A DNA stretch of 64,000 nucleotides from Paenibacillus phytorum (GTDB lineage: Bacteria; Bacillota; Bacilli; Paenibacillales; NBRC-103111), in the NCBI RefSeq assembly GCF_013141715.1, contig NZ_WHOA01000241.1:434001-498000 (forward strand), read 5' to 3'. The number at the start of each line of letters is the position of its first letter. Positions within the stretch are counted from its first letter, which is position 1. Of this stretch, positions 49,722 to 59,115 are shown piece by piece. The notes beneath the pieces were generated by a model. It ran no database searches, was not told where the DNA came from, and saw nothing but the letters and a program-made list of their open reading frames with translations. The position numbers and the translations under genes were made by a program.

Positions 49722-50642
49722 TTGGGGCAAGTGTACGAGTATGATGATGAGTATTTGGAGCTATTTGACTCATGGATGAAAGATCAAGGCTTTACGAAAC
49801 GAACACAACAAGCTTACTTAGGGGATGTTCGGTTATTCCTTTCCAGCGTAGAGAAATCATTGCCAACGATTGAGGCAATTGATATCATGCGCTTCTTGAC
49901 GAAAATGAGACAGGGTGGGGCAGGGGATGCCGCGCGTAATCGCTATTTATCTTCGATTCGGACATTTTTCGCGGCGCTGATCGAACTCCAAATTGTGCAG
50001 AGCAACCCTTCACTAAACGTGAAAAAATCGAAAGTCGAGAAAAACCAAATTCCCACGTTTCTCAGCGAGCAGCTGCTTGCTGTGTTTTTACAATCGATCG
50101 AGGGGAAGTATCAGATCCGGAATGTGGCCATGTTTCTATTGATGAGTTATGCAGGTTTACGTGTAAGTGAGCTGCATCGACTAAACATCGCTGATTTCAA
50201 TCGTTCAACGAGTACGCTGCAGGTGTTTGGCAAAGGGCGGAAATGGCGTGTCATCCCTCTTCCTGCCGAACTGGTTAAAGTTCTGAATAAAGCATTAATC
50301 GAACGAATGGATACAAGGAGCTCGGTGGAGCAGCCTTTTTTTGTTTCTCAATTTGGTCGGCGAATTAGTGTTCGTATGATTCAAACGATTGCAGAGAAGC
50401 ATTTCGAGGTGCTGAAGAAGCAGTATGCGGAACTACAAGGGAAGTCGATATCAAGTCACAAGCTTCGGCATACGTTTGCCACGATGCAGGTTCTGGCAGG
50501 AACGGATATCCGAACTTTGCAGGAATTACTTGGACATGCGAGCATCCAGACCACGCAGATTTACACCCATGTCGGAGATAAACAAAAGCAGGATGCAATG
50601 AACCGAGTTTCGGCTTTTATTCCAGTAGGGATTGGGATATAG
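49722..50642 (+). CDS. Tyrosine-type site-specific recombinase
   Basis: A 306-residue XerC/D-like recombinase. The N-terminal SAM-like core-binding domain (SWMKDQGFTKRTQQAYLGDV) is followed by the catalytic domain, with Arg in SYAGLRVSELHRL, Lys in FGKGRKWRVIP, HxxR in HKLRHTFAT, and His with Tyr in LGHASIQTTQIYTHV. All catalytic residues are intact. TTG 49722 follows GGAGTGA. No phage or transposon genes flank it, so it is either a third-type Xer protein or the survivor of an integrated element; xerS at 39 kb is the more likely chromosome resolvase. Confidence 0.87.
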   Translation: MGQVYEYDDEYLELFDSWMKDQGFTKRTQQAYLGDVRLFLSSVEKSLPTIEAIDIMRFLTKMRQGGAGDAARNRYLSSIRTFFAALIELQIVQSNPSLNVKKSKVEKNQIPTFLSEQLLAVFLQSIEGKYQIRNVAMFLLMSYAGLRVSELHRLNIADFNRSTSTLQVFGKGRKWRVIPLPAELVKVLNKALIERMDTRSSVEQPFFVSQFGRRISVRMIQTIAEKHFEVLKKQYAELQGKSISSHKLRHTFATMQVLAGTDIRTLQELLGHASIQTTQIYTHVGDKQKQDAMNRVSAFIPVGIGI

Positions 50643-50748
50643 AACAGGAGTTGTAATAATTAATTCGGGTGGTGCATATAAGGCAACAAAGAGATTACAA
50701 AGTAGGATCCAAATTTTGAATAAGTTCTCTTTGGTAGGAGGCATATTT

Positions 50749-51672
50749 ATGGCTATAAGGCCCCCCATTTTACAAAGGGGTGATACCATCGGAATTGTTA
50801 CTTTAGGAAGTCCGCTTGACGCAGCAATCATTGATGAAAGAATTCAAACAATTGAAAATATGGGATTCAAAGTAGTAATAGGGAAATATGCGTATGGTTA
50901 TGGTGGCATTGTTGCCTCAACAGCGCAGCAACGTGCTGAAGATCTTATGAGTATGTTTGAAAATCGCAGTGTGAAGATGATATTACCTACAAGAGGAGGG
51001 ACAGGGGTCAAAGATATTTTACCATACCTTAATTATACGATCATAAAAAACAATCCTAAAATTGTAACTGGATATAGTGATATCACGATTTTATTAAATA
51101 TCCTATACCAATTTTCCAATTTAATTACTTTTCAAAGTCTATTGTTAATTGACTTTAGCACGAGCACACCAGCGTATAATTTCAACCAATTTTATTCGGC
51201 TACATCAACTCTCAGTAGTCCAAGAGTGATACAGAATCCACCCGGCATGCAGCAGACCAGTCTGATTGAGGGGAATGTTAGAGGTCCGATCGTAGGGGGG
51301 AATCTCACTTCATTTGTGGATACCCTTGGAACTCCATACGAAATTGATACGACCGGTAAAATATTGGTCATAGAAGAGACACATGAAGCAACGAATGTGA
51401 TTTACCGATATTTGACTCATCTAATTATGGCAAGGAAATTTCAAGATTGCGTCGGTGTGGTAATGGGACAATGCACAAATTGCACGAATTCTTATTCTAC
51501 GACTTATAATGACTTAATAACTGGGTTGATTGCTCCGTTAGGAAAACCTCTCATGACCAATGTAAGTACAGCTCATGGCCTTTATAAAGCAGCAATCCCC
51601 ATTGGAGCGAACGTTAATCTTGATACTTACAATAACAGGCTTACTGTGCTTGAACCCACGGTAATAGCCTAG
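50749..51672 (+). CDS. LD-carboxypeptidase (peptidase S66)
   Basis: S66-family serine peptidase of about 307 residues, cleaving the L,D bond of peptidoglycan tetrapeptides or self-immunity peptides (MccF-like). Family blocks: LQRGDTIGIVTLGSPLDAAI at the start, MILPTRGGTGVKDILPYLNY, the nucleophile in GYSDITILLNIL, Glu in LVIEETHEATNVIYRYL, and His in STAHGLYKAAIPIG. ATG 50749 follows TAGGAGG; sequence upstream in frame overlaps the recombinase gene. No signal peptide, so it is cytoplasmic and probably works in wall recycling. Confidence 0.87.
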   Translation: MAIRPPILQRGDTIGIVTLGSPLDAAIIDERIQTIENMGFKVVIGKYAYGYGGIVASTAQQRAEDLMSMFENRSVKMILPTRGGTGVKDILPYLNYTIIKNNPKIVTGYSDITILLNILYQFSNLITFQSLLLIDFSTSTPAYNFNQFYSATSTLSSPRVIQNPPGMQQTSLIEGNVRGPIVGGNLTSFVDTLGTPYEIDTTGKILVIEETHEATNVIYRYLTHLIMARKFQDCVGVVMGQCTNCTNSYSTTYNDLITGLIAPLGKPLMTNVSTAHGLYKAAIPIGANVNLDTYNNRLTVLEPTVIA

Positions 51673-51700
51673 AGCACATTGTACAACTTGTCTAGAACGA

Positions 51701-51728
51701 AAAAAAGCCGGTAAAAACCGGCTTTTTT
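51701..51728. terminator. Bidirectional terminator between convergent genes
   Basis: AAAAAAGCCGGT and ACCGGCTTTTTT form a 12-bp perfect stem with loop AAAA. The A-run and T-run serve the LD-carboxypeptidase (plus) and the LysM/NlpC-P60 gene (minus). Confidence 0.93.
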
Positions 51729-51734
51729 CTCATA

Positions 51735-52358
51735 TTAGTTAATTAAACGACGTGCACCCCAATAATGTGCATCATAGTAGGGAGTACCAAAGAAAGTGCT
51801 AATCTTTACTTCCCTCGTTCCCATGGTACCTGCTTGAAGAATCTTGTTATTTCCAAGATAAATACCTACATGCGAGACTCCGCTTGTATAAGTTCCTTGT
51901 AGAAATACAAGATCACCTTTACGCAGATCGCTTTTATCAACTGGCGTTCCTAATTGACTCAATAATACTGACGAATGAAGAAGGTTAAACCCGTGTTGAT
52001 TAAACGCATATTGTACAAATCCAGAGCAATCAAAAGCAACATATGGCGTGCTGCCGCCAAATACATATGGCGTTCCAAGCTGCTTCATTCCTGTTGCAAT
52101 GATCGCATCTGCTTTTACTTCCCAGCTCTGTTTAATAGCCTTAACAGGAAGATTAATAACAACACCTGCGTAGATATTTTGCTGATTAACATTTGGATTA
52201 TTTGCGATGAGATCAGCTAATGGAACATTGAACTTCTGTGAAATGGACCAGAAAGTGTCAGCATCCGTAGCGACGTATTGATTCGAAGGTGCCGCATTTG
52301 CGATTCCGCTGATTAAGAGACTTGTCGCCATTGCGGTTGTAAGAATAAACTTTCTCAT
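51735..52358 (-). CDS. Secreted LysM-NlpC/P60 endopeptidase
   Basis: A 207-residue exported wall hydrolase. A signal peptide ending ISGIANAA is followed by one LysM domain (DTFWSISQKFNVPLADLIAN then NQQNIYAGVVINLP) and an NlpC/P60 domain with the nucleophile in AFDCSGFVQYAF and His in VSHVGIYLGN. Members cleave D-gamma-glutamyl-meso-diaminopimelate bonds. AGGAGG lies seven bases before the ATG at 52358. It is the second NlpC/P60 enzyme in the window, here without the c-di-GMP riboswitch. Confidence 0.9.
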   Translation of the reverse strand: MRKFILTTAMATSLLISGIANAAPSNQYVATDADTFWSISQKFNVPLADLIANNPNVNQQNIYAGVVINLPVKAIKQSWEVKADAIIATGMKQLGTPYVFGGSTPYVAFDCSGFVQYAFNQHGFNLLHSSVLLSQLGTPVDKSDLRKGDLVFLQGTYTSGVSHVGIYLGNNKILQAGTMGTREVKISTFFGTPYYDAHYWGARRLIN

Positions 52359-52748
52359 GAATTTCCTCCTAGATGTTATATGTAGTCACTTAAATATTCT
52401 ATCAGAATGAATAAATAGAGAATATGAGCAAATTATGGTTATACGTGAGGTGGGGCTGTTTGCATGACATTTGTTTACATAACATATATTATGTTATCAC
52501 AAAATTGGAGAGCATCAAAATGAACCGCTTGTCCCCATGCATGATAAAAAAACGAGAAGGGGGATCCAAATTATATCAATACTACGTTTTTCTTCATTAG
52601 CTGTTTACACTATGTCAAATGAAAAGTCTGATTTTGGAACACTTTGTATAATGTAAATCGTCATAGAAGTTATATAATATAACATATACAGTAATCATAT
52701 ATCACATTTACATAACGCAACAACAAAGTTCAAATGAGGAGGGACACA
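52359..52748. other. AT-rich intergenic control region between LysM/NlpC-P60 gene and pyrimidine operon
   Basis: About 390 bp between divergent genes, with no credible coding frame. It holds the operator-like site at 52473-52498, the palindrome GTTATATAATATAAC at 52669-52683, a half-site TTTACATAA at 52707-52715, and TATAAT at 52647-52652. No well-spaced consensus -35 was found for either direction, so activator dependence is plausible. Confidence 0.6.
52473..52498. promoter_or_regulatory. Operator-like palindrome, site 2
   Basis: GTTTACATAA-N6-TTATGTTATC matches the perfect palindrome at 46637-46662 at 20 of 26 positions with the same 6-bp spacing. An overlapping, slightly shifted palindrome (ATAACATA-TAT-TATGTTAT, 52479-52497) is perfect. 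It lies about 250 bp upstream of the pyrimidine operon and 115 bp upstream of the divergent peptidase gene. Confidence 0.5.
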
Positions 52749-53561
52749 ATGAATTCAGATCTTTCCCAGCAGAAAGTGGAAATTTCGGTGGATGGTGTCT
52801 GCATGGTGTTTGGAAAAAAAGGAAAGCAAGTGACTGTACTCCAAGACATCTCGTTCGATGTAGCCCAGAATGAATTCATATCCTTACTTGGGCCTTCCGG
52901 CTGTGGTAAATCAACGCTGCTGAGGCTGATGGCTGACCTGCTGCAACCCTCGAGCGGTCAAATTATTATTCAAAAGGAGCATCCGCGGGAAGTGCGTTTG
53001 CGCAGGAAATTCGGCATTGTGTTTCAGAATCCCACGCTTTTCGAATGGCGAACCGTACGCGAAAATGTGGAGCTTCCCTTAGAGGTAATGGGGCGTAATC
53101 GCGCGGAGTATAGAAGTATGGTCGATCAACTCCTTGAAACCGTAGGGTTGACGAAATTCAAAGATTATTACCCTTGGCAGCTAAGTGGCGGCATGCAGCA
53201 AAGAGTGGCTATTGCGCGAGCTTTATCGCTGGATCCGCCAATTTTGTTTATGGATGAACCTTTCTCGGCGCTTGATGAATTCACAAAGGAGAAACTGCAA
53301 TTCGAATTGCTTGAAATTAAAAGAAAAACGAACAAAACGATCGTTTTCGTCACTCATAGTATTCCGGAAGCCGTGTTTTTATCCAATCGAATCATTGTAT
53401 TATCGGCAAATCCTGGTCGCGTACACTCCGTTCACCACGTCGATTTGGGAGAGGATCGCACTTTGCTAACCCGAGAATCGGAGCGTTTCCATGCGTTAAC
53501 TTCATCGATTCGAAATTGCTTCTACGAGGAGAGTGATGCCCTTGATGATCAAATTGGATAG
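52749..53561 (+). CDS. NitT/TauT-family ABC transporter ATPase (predicted pyrimidine importer)
   Basis: Import ATPase of 270 residues with Walker A GPSGCGKST, Q-loop FQNPTLFEWRTV, signature LSGGMQQRVAIARAL, Walker B ILFMDEPFSALDE and H-loop FVTHSIPEAVF. This is the pattern of nitrate/sulfonate/taurine-type importers, a family that also carries pyrimidine derivatives. ATG 52749 follows GAGGAGGG. It opens a co-directional run of ten genes to the window end, whose enzymes define pyrimidine catabolism. Its 3' end overlaps permease 1. Confidence 0.88.
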   Translation: MNSDLSQQKVEISVDGVCMVFGKKGKQVTVLQDISFDVAQNEFISLLGPSGCGKSTLLRLMADLLQPSSGQIIIQKEHPREVRLRRKFGIVFQNPTLFEWRTVRENVELPLEVMGRNRAEYRSMVDQLLETVGLTKFKDYYPWQLSGGMQQRVAIARALSLDPPILFMDEPFSALDEFTKEKLQFELLEIKRKTNKTIVFVTHSIPEAVFLSNRIIVLSANPGRVHSVHHVDLGEDRTLLTRESERFHALTSSIRNCFYEESDALDDQIG

Positions 53562-54357
53562 ACAATGGCATCAAGCTGCTGTTATTGCTTGTTGGATAGC
53601 AGCATTGCTCCTTCTCTGGGAAGTGCTCGCTTGGCTGCTCCATAACGTGATTCAAGTCTCACAACCCGATTCTAAACTCCCTTATTTGCATAAGGTGATA
53701 ACCTCCTTGCAAGACAATCTTCCTACCCTCATCAAGCAAGGCTTCACAACATTCGGCAATGCGATGACTGGTTTCCTGATTGGCACCATTTTCGGCGCCG
53801 CCTTAGCCATTTCCATGAGCCTCTCCAAAACGGTTGAACACACGCTAACTCCTTACATGGTCGCTTCTCAAATGGTGCCAATCATCGGTCTTGCACCTAT
53901 CCTGTACGGCATCTTCCATGATCCGAGCCTTTCGCGGATCGTCATGGCAGGTTATGTGACATTTTTTCCTGTCACCATCAACTCGCTTCGCGGGCTGCGC
54001 AGTGTGCAGCCTGAACAGCAGGAGCTTATGCGTTCCATAGCTGCATCAACCTGGCACAGCTACCTGAAGCTCAAGCTGCCATCTGCGCTGCCTGGGCTGT
54101 TCGCCGGGCTCAAGATTTCAGCTCCGCTGGCGATCACAGCTTCCATCATCGTTGAGCTGATGGGAGCTCCCGATGGAATCGGCGTGCTAATGGTTAGCTC
54201 ACTATATTACGGAGCTGCACAAGTATACATGTTCTGGTGCACAGTGCTTGTCTCGATTGCCATTGGCTTTACCACCTTTCTAATGCTAGTTCTCCTAGAA
54301 AGATGGCTGACACCTTGGCAGCCTGATTTCCGCGAAAGCAGGAGGGGAGGCTCATGA
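53536..54357 (+). CDS. ABC transporter permease 1 (NitT/TauT type)
   Basis: Binding-protein-dependent permease of about 273 residues with six predicted helices and the EAA-like loop MRSIAASTWHSYLKLKLPSA. GAGGAGAG lies immediately upstream; ATG 53536, TTG 53542 and ATG 53545 are all possible starts. It overlaps the ATPase gene by about 26 bp and overlaps permease 2 by four bases (ATGA). Two dissimilar permeases in one operon suggest a heterodimeric channel. Confidence 0.85.
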   Translation: MPLMIKLDRQWHQAAVIACWIAALLLLWEVLAWLLHNVIQVSQPDSKLPYLHKVITSLQDNLPTLIKQGFTTFGNAMTGFLIGTIFGAALAISMSLSKTVEHTLTPYMVASQMVPIIGLAPILYGIFHDPSLSRIVMAGYVTFFPVTINSLRGLRSVQPEQQELMRSIAASTWHSYLKLKLPSALPGLFAGLKISAPLAITASIIVELMGAPDGIGVLMVSSLYYGAAQVYMFWCTVLVSIAIGFTTFLMLVLLERWLTPWQPDFRESRRGGS

Positions 54358-55226
54358 AGGAGGTCATTTTAAGTAAAGACCAACAAGCTGCAGTGTCGAC
54401 GCTAACGAGTTTGGAGGAACCAACCCGAACTTCCACTGGAAAAGTACGAGCAGGCTACACGGTTATTTTCACGCAGCCAATGAAGCTATTCCCGTATTTA
54501 TTCGGTCTCGTATTCTTGCTGCTTTGGCAATTCAGAGGGATACATACCTTATTCAGTTTAGAACGCTATCAACTGCCAATTCCTTCAGATATCATCACAG
54601 CCATACGCGAGAATGGCGATATTCTGCTCATTTACACGCTGTACACGGGGATTGAAATCATCGGCGGCTTCCTCATCGGTTCGTTGCTGGGCTGGCTTGC
54701 AGCAGTCGCGGCTTCCTTTCGGCCACAAGAGGGTACGGGTGCGATTTCGATCATGGCCTCGCTTAATGCAGTGCCGATCGTGGCCCTTGCGCCCATCATG
54801 AATAATTGGTTGGGAGATGGCGTCGCCTCCCGAATGGGGATCGTCTCTGTGATGACGATGGCTACCATGGCCGTCAGCACCTACAAAGGGCTGCGTTCAA
54901 TTGAGCTTTCCTACCTGGAGTTAATGACTTCATACGCGGCCAGCACCAGACGTCTTTTTCTCAAATTAAGATTACCTAAGGCCTTACCGGCGATATTTTC
55001 GGCCCTTAAAATCAACATGTCAACGAGCATCATCGGTGCGATAGTGGGGGAGTTTTTCATTGCATCGCGTGGCTTAGGCTACTTGCTTTCGGACCAAATC
55101 CGTCTGGCTAACATGCCCTTAGCTTGGGCTTGTATTGTCATCGCAGCTATCCTGGGAATTGTTTTATATACAATCATTCAACTTGTAGAAAAACGATTTA
55201 TACCGTGGTCAATATCTAATCGCTAA
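54354..55226 (+). CDS. ABC transporter permease 2 (NitT/TauT type)
   Basis: Second permease, 290 residues, with about six helices (LFPYLFGLVFLLLWQFRG, IGGFLIGSLLGWLAAVAASF) and the cytoplasmic loop MTSYAASTRRLFLKLRLPKA for ATPase contact. The first 40 residues are hydrophilic. Its ATG overlaps the permease 1 stop. Confidence 0.86.
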   Translation: MKEVILSKDQQAAVSTLTSLEEPTRTSTGKVRAGYTVIFTQPMKLFPYLFGLVFLLLWQFRGIHTLFSLERYQLPIPSDIITAIRENGDILLIYTLYTGIEIIGGFLIGSLLGWLAAVAASFRPQEGTGAISIMASLNAVPIVALAPIMNNWLGDGVASRMGIVSVMTMATMAVSTYKGLRSIELSYLELMTSYAASTRRLFLKLRLPKALPAIFSALKINMSTSIIGAIVGEFFIASRGLGYLLSDQIRLANMPLAWACIVIAAILGIVLYTIIQLVEKRFIPWSISNR

Positions 55227-55309
55227 ACGAAAACGAATATTTAACATGAGCATCAAGGGATGACAACATCTTTACATACATAGAAATAAATAGGAGAGGA
55301 TTGGTTCGT

Positions 55310-56383
55310 TTGAAAAAGAGAATCCTTACTGGCAAATTGGCTTTGATGTTAAGTATGTTCATGATTTTAGTTCTCGTCACAGCTTGTGCTTCCGACAAAT
55401 CAGCAACCACAACGCCAGCAGGTGCTACAGCAGCAGATGCAACCAAGTCTCCTTCGGCAGAGCCGCTCAAGAAGGTCAAAATTCAGTTGAAATGGGTGCC
55501 GCAAGCACAGTTTGCCGGAATCTATGCCGCTAAAGAGAAAGGCTTTTACAAGGATGAAGGCATAGATGTAGAAATTGTACCTGGGGGACCGGATGTCATC
55601 ATCGAGCAGCAAGTTATAAATGGCGCTGTCGATATTGCCGTATCGAGCTTTGATTCTTTGTTAGTCAACCGTGACAATGGATTACCTCTCGTCTCATTAG
55701 CGCAAGTGACGCAGAAGAGTTCGTACCGTTTATTATCCAAAAAATCGACGGGTATCGATGCACCAGCCAAAATGAAGGACAAAAAGGTCGGGACATGGAT
55801 GGGCAGTCAGCAGTTCCAAGTGCTTGCTTTTATGGAGAAGAACGGACTTGATCCGAAGAAAGACATTCAATTGGTGAAACAAGGCTTCACGATGGATCAA
55901 TTCTTTGGGGATCAGTTGGATGTAGCGACAGCAACGATTTATAACGAGTACTATGTTGTGCTTGAGAGCGGTGTGAAAGAGACAGATTTGAATGTGTTTA
56001 ACTTTGATGATGCCGGTGTTGCGATGCTGGAAGATACGCTTATTGCGAAGAAGGACTGGGTTGACAAGAACCATGATCTTGCAGTTAAAGCCGTGAGAGC
56101 GACCATGAAAGGCTGGAACTATGCGATTGAGCATCAGGATGAAGTCGTGGATATCGTGATGAAAAGTGTAACGGCAGGCAGTACAACCAAACAGCACCAA
56201 ACGACGATGCTGAAGGAGATGGCGAAGCTTGTGAAGCCGGAAGGATTTAAAAATGAACAAGTCGGTTCATTCGTAGATGAATCAGTGACACGGACAGCGA
56301 ACATTGCGCTGAAATATGGCTTGATTAAGAAACCGGCCGATTTGACTGCGGCTATTGATAAAACGATTTTACAGGGCAAGTGA
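55310..56383 (+). CDS. NMT1/THI5-like substrate-binding lipoprotein (predicted pyrimidine-binding)
   Basis: A 357-residue lipoprotein receptor. The signal peptide ends with the lipobox LVTAC. The mature part has the NMT1/THI5 signature VKIQLKWVPQAQFAGIYAAK, EKGFYKDEGIDVEIVPGGPD and WMGSQQFQVLAFMEKNGLD, as in receptors for hydroxymethylpyrimidine, riboflavin and pyrimidines. TTG 55310 is favoured, ten bases from GAGG; TTG 55301 is too close to the ribosome site. Because the operon encodes the pyrimidine reductive pathway, uracil, thymine or a dihydropyrimidine is the likely ligand, an inference from context. Confidence 0.87.
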   Translation: MKKRILTGKLALMLSMFMILVLVTACASDKSATTTPAGATAADATKSPSAEPLKKVKIQLKWVPQAQFAGIYAAKEKGFYKDEGIDVEIVPGGPDVIIEQQVINGAVDIAVSSFDSLLVNRDNGLPLVSLAQVTQKSSYRLLSKKSTGIDAPAKMKDKKVGTWMGSQQFQVLAFMEKNGLDPKKDIQLVKQGFTMDQFFGDQLDVATATIYNEYYVVLESGVKETDLNVFNFDDAGVAMLEDTLIAKKDWVDKNHDLAVKAVRATMKGWNYAIEHQDEVVDIVMKSVTAGSTTKQHQTTMLKEMAKLVKPEGFKNEQVGSFVDESVTRTANIALKYGLIKKPADLTAAIDKTILQGK

Positions 56384-56463
56384 GTTTTGGAAAGGAAGGC
56401 GGATCGTGGATGACTGTAGTCTGCGATTCTTCTTTACATCATCAGGAGAGGGGAGCTGGGCTT

Positions 56464-57837
56464 ATGAGCGCTAACGAGGTTAGTGATCTGGTGACGAAGG
56501 AGGACCTGCTTGAGAAGGATCGCAAATATGTGTGGCATCACATGTCTGCACATAACGAGAATCCGATGATACTTGCTTCTGGTGAGGGAAGCTGGGTTAC
56601 AGATGTGGATGGGAATCGATATTTGGACGGTATGTCCGGATTATGGTGCGTGAATGTGGGTCACGGTAGAAAAGAAATTGCGGAAGCGGCCGCAGAGCAA
56701 ATGATGAAAATCGCTTATGCTACACTCGTTCAATCCCATGTACCAGCAATTGAATTAGCGGCGAAGTTGAATGAGTGGTTGGATGGCGAGTATCGGATCT
56801 TTTACTCGAATTCGGGGTCGGATGCCAATGAAGTGGCTTTCAAGATTGCTCGCCAATACCATCATCAGAATGGGAAGCCATCTAAACATAAGTTCATCTC
56901 GCGGCATCGCGCTTATCATGGCAATTCAATGGGGGCATTGGGGGCAACTGGGCAAGCGCAGCGTAAGTTGAAATATGAACCGCTCGGTGTGGGCTTCCAG
57001 CATGTGCCGCCGCCGTATTGTTATCGCTGTCCATTTGGCCAGACGAAGGGTTCGTGCAGTTTTCAATGCGCCAAAGCCATCGAGGATGCCATTGTTTGGG
57101 AGGGAGCAGATTCTGTTGCTGGCGTAATCGTGGAGCCAGTGATTACGGGAGGCGGGATGATTGTTCCTCCGGACGAGTACCTGCCCATGGTGCGCAGCAT
57201 TTGTGACAAGTATGATGTGCTGCTCATAGTAGATGAAGTGATTTGCGGATTCGGTCGATCCGGCGAGAAGTTCGGTCATATGAATTATGGGGTGAAACCG
57301 GACATCGTGACGATGGCCAAAGGCTTGACCAGTGCGTACTCGCCGCTTTCTGCAACCGCTGTTTCGGCTGAATTGTATGAATCGTTCAAAGATAAAGAAG
57401 CGACCAGCCATTTAAGACATATCAATACATTCGGTGGTAATCCAGTCTCTTGCGTTGTTGCGTTGAAAAATATGGAGATTTTAGAAAAAGAAAACCTGGT
57501 TACGCGCTCTGCTCATATTGGAAACACATTTAGAGCTCAATTAGAACCTTTACTTGACCACCCGCATGTTGGCGAGATACGCATTTTTGGATCAGCAATG
57601 GGCATTGAGCTCGTAGAAGATCAAGTGTCGAAGGTTCCGGCGACTGCTGACCGTGTGTTGAAGATCATTGTAGGCTGCAAGCAAAAGGGTCTGCTTATAG
57701 GGCGGAACGGAGATACGGTGCCTGGATTCGCTAACATTCTCACGCTGAGTCCACCGTTATCTTCGACAGATGAGGATGTTGCTTTTATCATTGAGACCTT
57801 GCTTGCTGTGTTTGATGCCAATCAGGAGAAAGGATGA
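56464..57837 (+). CDS. Class III aminotransferase (probable beta-alanine transaminase)
   Basis: PLP-dependent omega-aminotransferase of about 457 residues. Visible motifs: YLDGMSGLWCVNVGHGRKEI, FYSNSGSDANEVAFKIARQY, the Cys-containing loop YCYRCPFGQTKGSCSFQC, DEVICGFGRSG, and the PLP Lys in VTMAKGLTSAYSPLSA. It is of the beta-alanine/4-aminobutyrate:pyruvate type. In this operon it would convert beta-alanine (or 3-aminoisobutyrate from thymine) to the semialdehyde. ATG 56464 has GAGGGGAG about eight bases upstream; an earlier in-frame ATG would add a non-family extension. Confidence 0.88.
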   Translation: MSANEVSDLVTKEDLLEKDRKYVWHHMSAHNENPMILASGEGSWVTDVDGNRYLDGMSGLWCVNVGHGRKEIAEAAAEQMMKIAYATLVQSHVPAIELAAKLNEWLDGEYRIFYSNSGSDANEVAFKIARQYHHQNGKPSKHKFISRHRAYHGNSMGALGATGQAQRKLKYEPLGVGFQHVPPPYCYRCPFGQTKGSCSFQCAKAIEDAIVWEGADSVAGVIVEPVITGGGMIVPPDEYLPMVRSICDKYDVLLIVDEVICGFGRSGEKFGHMNYGVKPDIVTMAKGLTSAYSPLSATAVSAELYESFKDKEATSHLRHINTFGGNPVSCVVALKNMEILEKENLVTRSAHIGNTFRAQLEPLLDHPHVGEIRIFGSAMGIELVEDQVSKVPATADRVLKIIVGCKQKGLLIGRNGDTVPGFANILTLSPPLSSTDEDVAFIIETLLAVFDANQEKG

Positions 57838-57843
57838 TAGGTC

Positions 57844-59115
57844 TTGCCTAGTGCACCTCAGATACAAATTAACGCTTCACGACTGCAACGGCGTATTCAG
57901 GAGCTCGCTCAAATCGGGAAAATCGGGGAAACGGGCGTATGCAGGCTTGCTTTGTCCAAAGAAGATCGAGAAGGCGTGGAACTAGTTAAAAGCTGGATGC
58001 AAGAAGCTGGGATGGAAGCTTCAATCGATCCATTCGCCAACTTAATTGGTGTACTTAAAGGGAGCAATCCGAATGCACCGGTTCTCATGCTAGGCTCTCA
58101 TGTGGATTCGCAGCCTTATGGCGGTAGATTTGATGGTGCGATTGGTGTACTTGGTGCGATTGAAGTGGTCCAAACGCTAGTGGAGGAAGGGATAGCGCCA
58201 GAATGTAATATTGAAGTTGTGGCTTTCTGTGATGAAGAGGGCTGTCGCTTCAACAAAGGGCTTTTCGGCGTTCGAGGAATGACCGGAAAGCTTGAAGCAA
58301 ATGAGTTGGAGCGTACGGACAAAAATGGTATTACACGCAGGGAAGCTTTGGTTCAGTTCGGGTGCGAACCTGCTGACTTCGAGAGCTATGAGTACCAAGA
58401 AGGTCGGATTGGCGCTTTTCTGGAGCTGCACATCGAGCAAGGTCCGGTCTTAGAGTCACTCGATGCTCCGATTGGTATCGTCAGCGGAATCTCTGGTCCA
58501 TTATGGCTCACCGTGGAGATGATCGGCTTCGCTGGGCACGCGGGTTCGGTGCCGATGTCTATGCGCCAAGACGCGCTTCTAGGCTGTGCCAAAATCATTG
58601 TGGCGCTCAATGAGTTAGTGCGGCAGGAGCCAGGTGCACCGACTGTTGGTACGGTGGGTTCGCTCTCGGTGTTTCCTGATTCCCGCAATATCATCCCAGA
58701 GAAGGTATCCTTCACCATTGACTTGCGGGACATTGATTTACGGCGTCGCAATGCGGTTGAAGCGGAGCTGCTCAGCGTGATCGAAAATGTATCGCGTGAG
58801 CATGGTCTCACCTATACGATACGCGAAGATACGAACAGTGAACCCCGCTACTGCGCGAATTGGATCAAGCAAAACCTGCATCAGGAAGCAGCTCTGATGG
58901 GGTTGACCCCGCCAGAGCTGATGAGCGGACCTTTCCATGATTCGCTCACCATGTCCTATGTGTGTGATTATGGGATGATTTTCGTTCGATGCCTCGAAGG
59001 CATCAGTCACAATCCCAAAGAATATGCTAGTCCAGAGGACATTACGCTGGGCACGGAGCTTTTATACCGCACCGCACGCCGGGTCGCCACGGAAAAGGGG
59101 GGACTTCAGCCATGA
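57844..59115 (+). CDS. M20-family N-carbamoyl amidohydrolase
   Basis: Zinc amidohydrolase of 423 residues in the hydantoinase/carbamoylase (HyuC/AllC) branch of M20. Metal ligands are in GSHVDSQPYGGRFDGAIG and FCDEEGCRFNKG; LELHIEQGPVLES and GFAGHAGSVPMSMRQD are typical; GISHNPKEYASPEDI closes the protein. Such enzymes hydrolyse N-carbamoyl-beta-alanine, N-carbamoyl amino acids or allantoate. Start is TTG 57844 with AAAGGA upstream. It overlaps the next gene by four bases. Together with the nitrilase-type enzyme that follows, the operon has two candidates for one step. Confidence 0.88.
   Translation: MPSAPQIQINASRLQRRIQELAQIGKIGETGVCRLALSKEDREGVELVKSWMQEAGMEASIDPFANLIGVLKGSNPNAPVLMLGSHVDSQPYGGRFDGAIGVLGAIEVVQTLVEEGIAPECNIEVVAFCDEEGCRFNKGLFGVRGMTGKLEANELERTDKNGITRREALVQFGCEPADFESYEYQEGRIGAFLELHIEQGPVLESLDAPIGIVSGISGPLWLTVEMIGFAGHAGSVPMSMRQDALLGCAKIIVALNELVRQEPGAPTVGTVGSLSVFPDSRNIIPEKVSFTIDLRDIDLRRRNAVEAELLSVIENVSREHGLTYTIREDTNSEPRYCANWIKQNLHQEAALMGLTPPELMSGPFHDSLTMSYVCDYGMIFVRCLEGISHNPKEYASPEDITLGTELLYRTARRVATEKGGLQP

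Noticed and set aside
55733..56379. Open minus-strand frames across the substrate-binding protein gene
   Set aside because: They are mirror images of the strongly conserved NMT1/THI5 frame, with atypical composition and no start signals.
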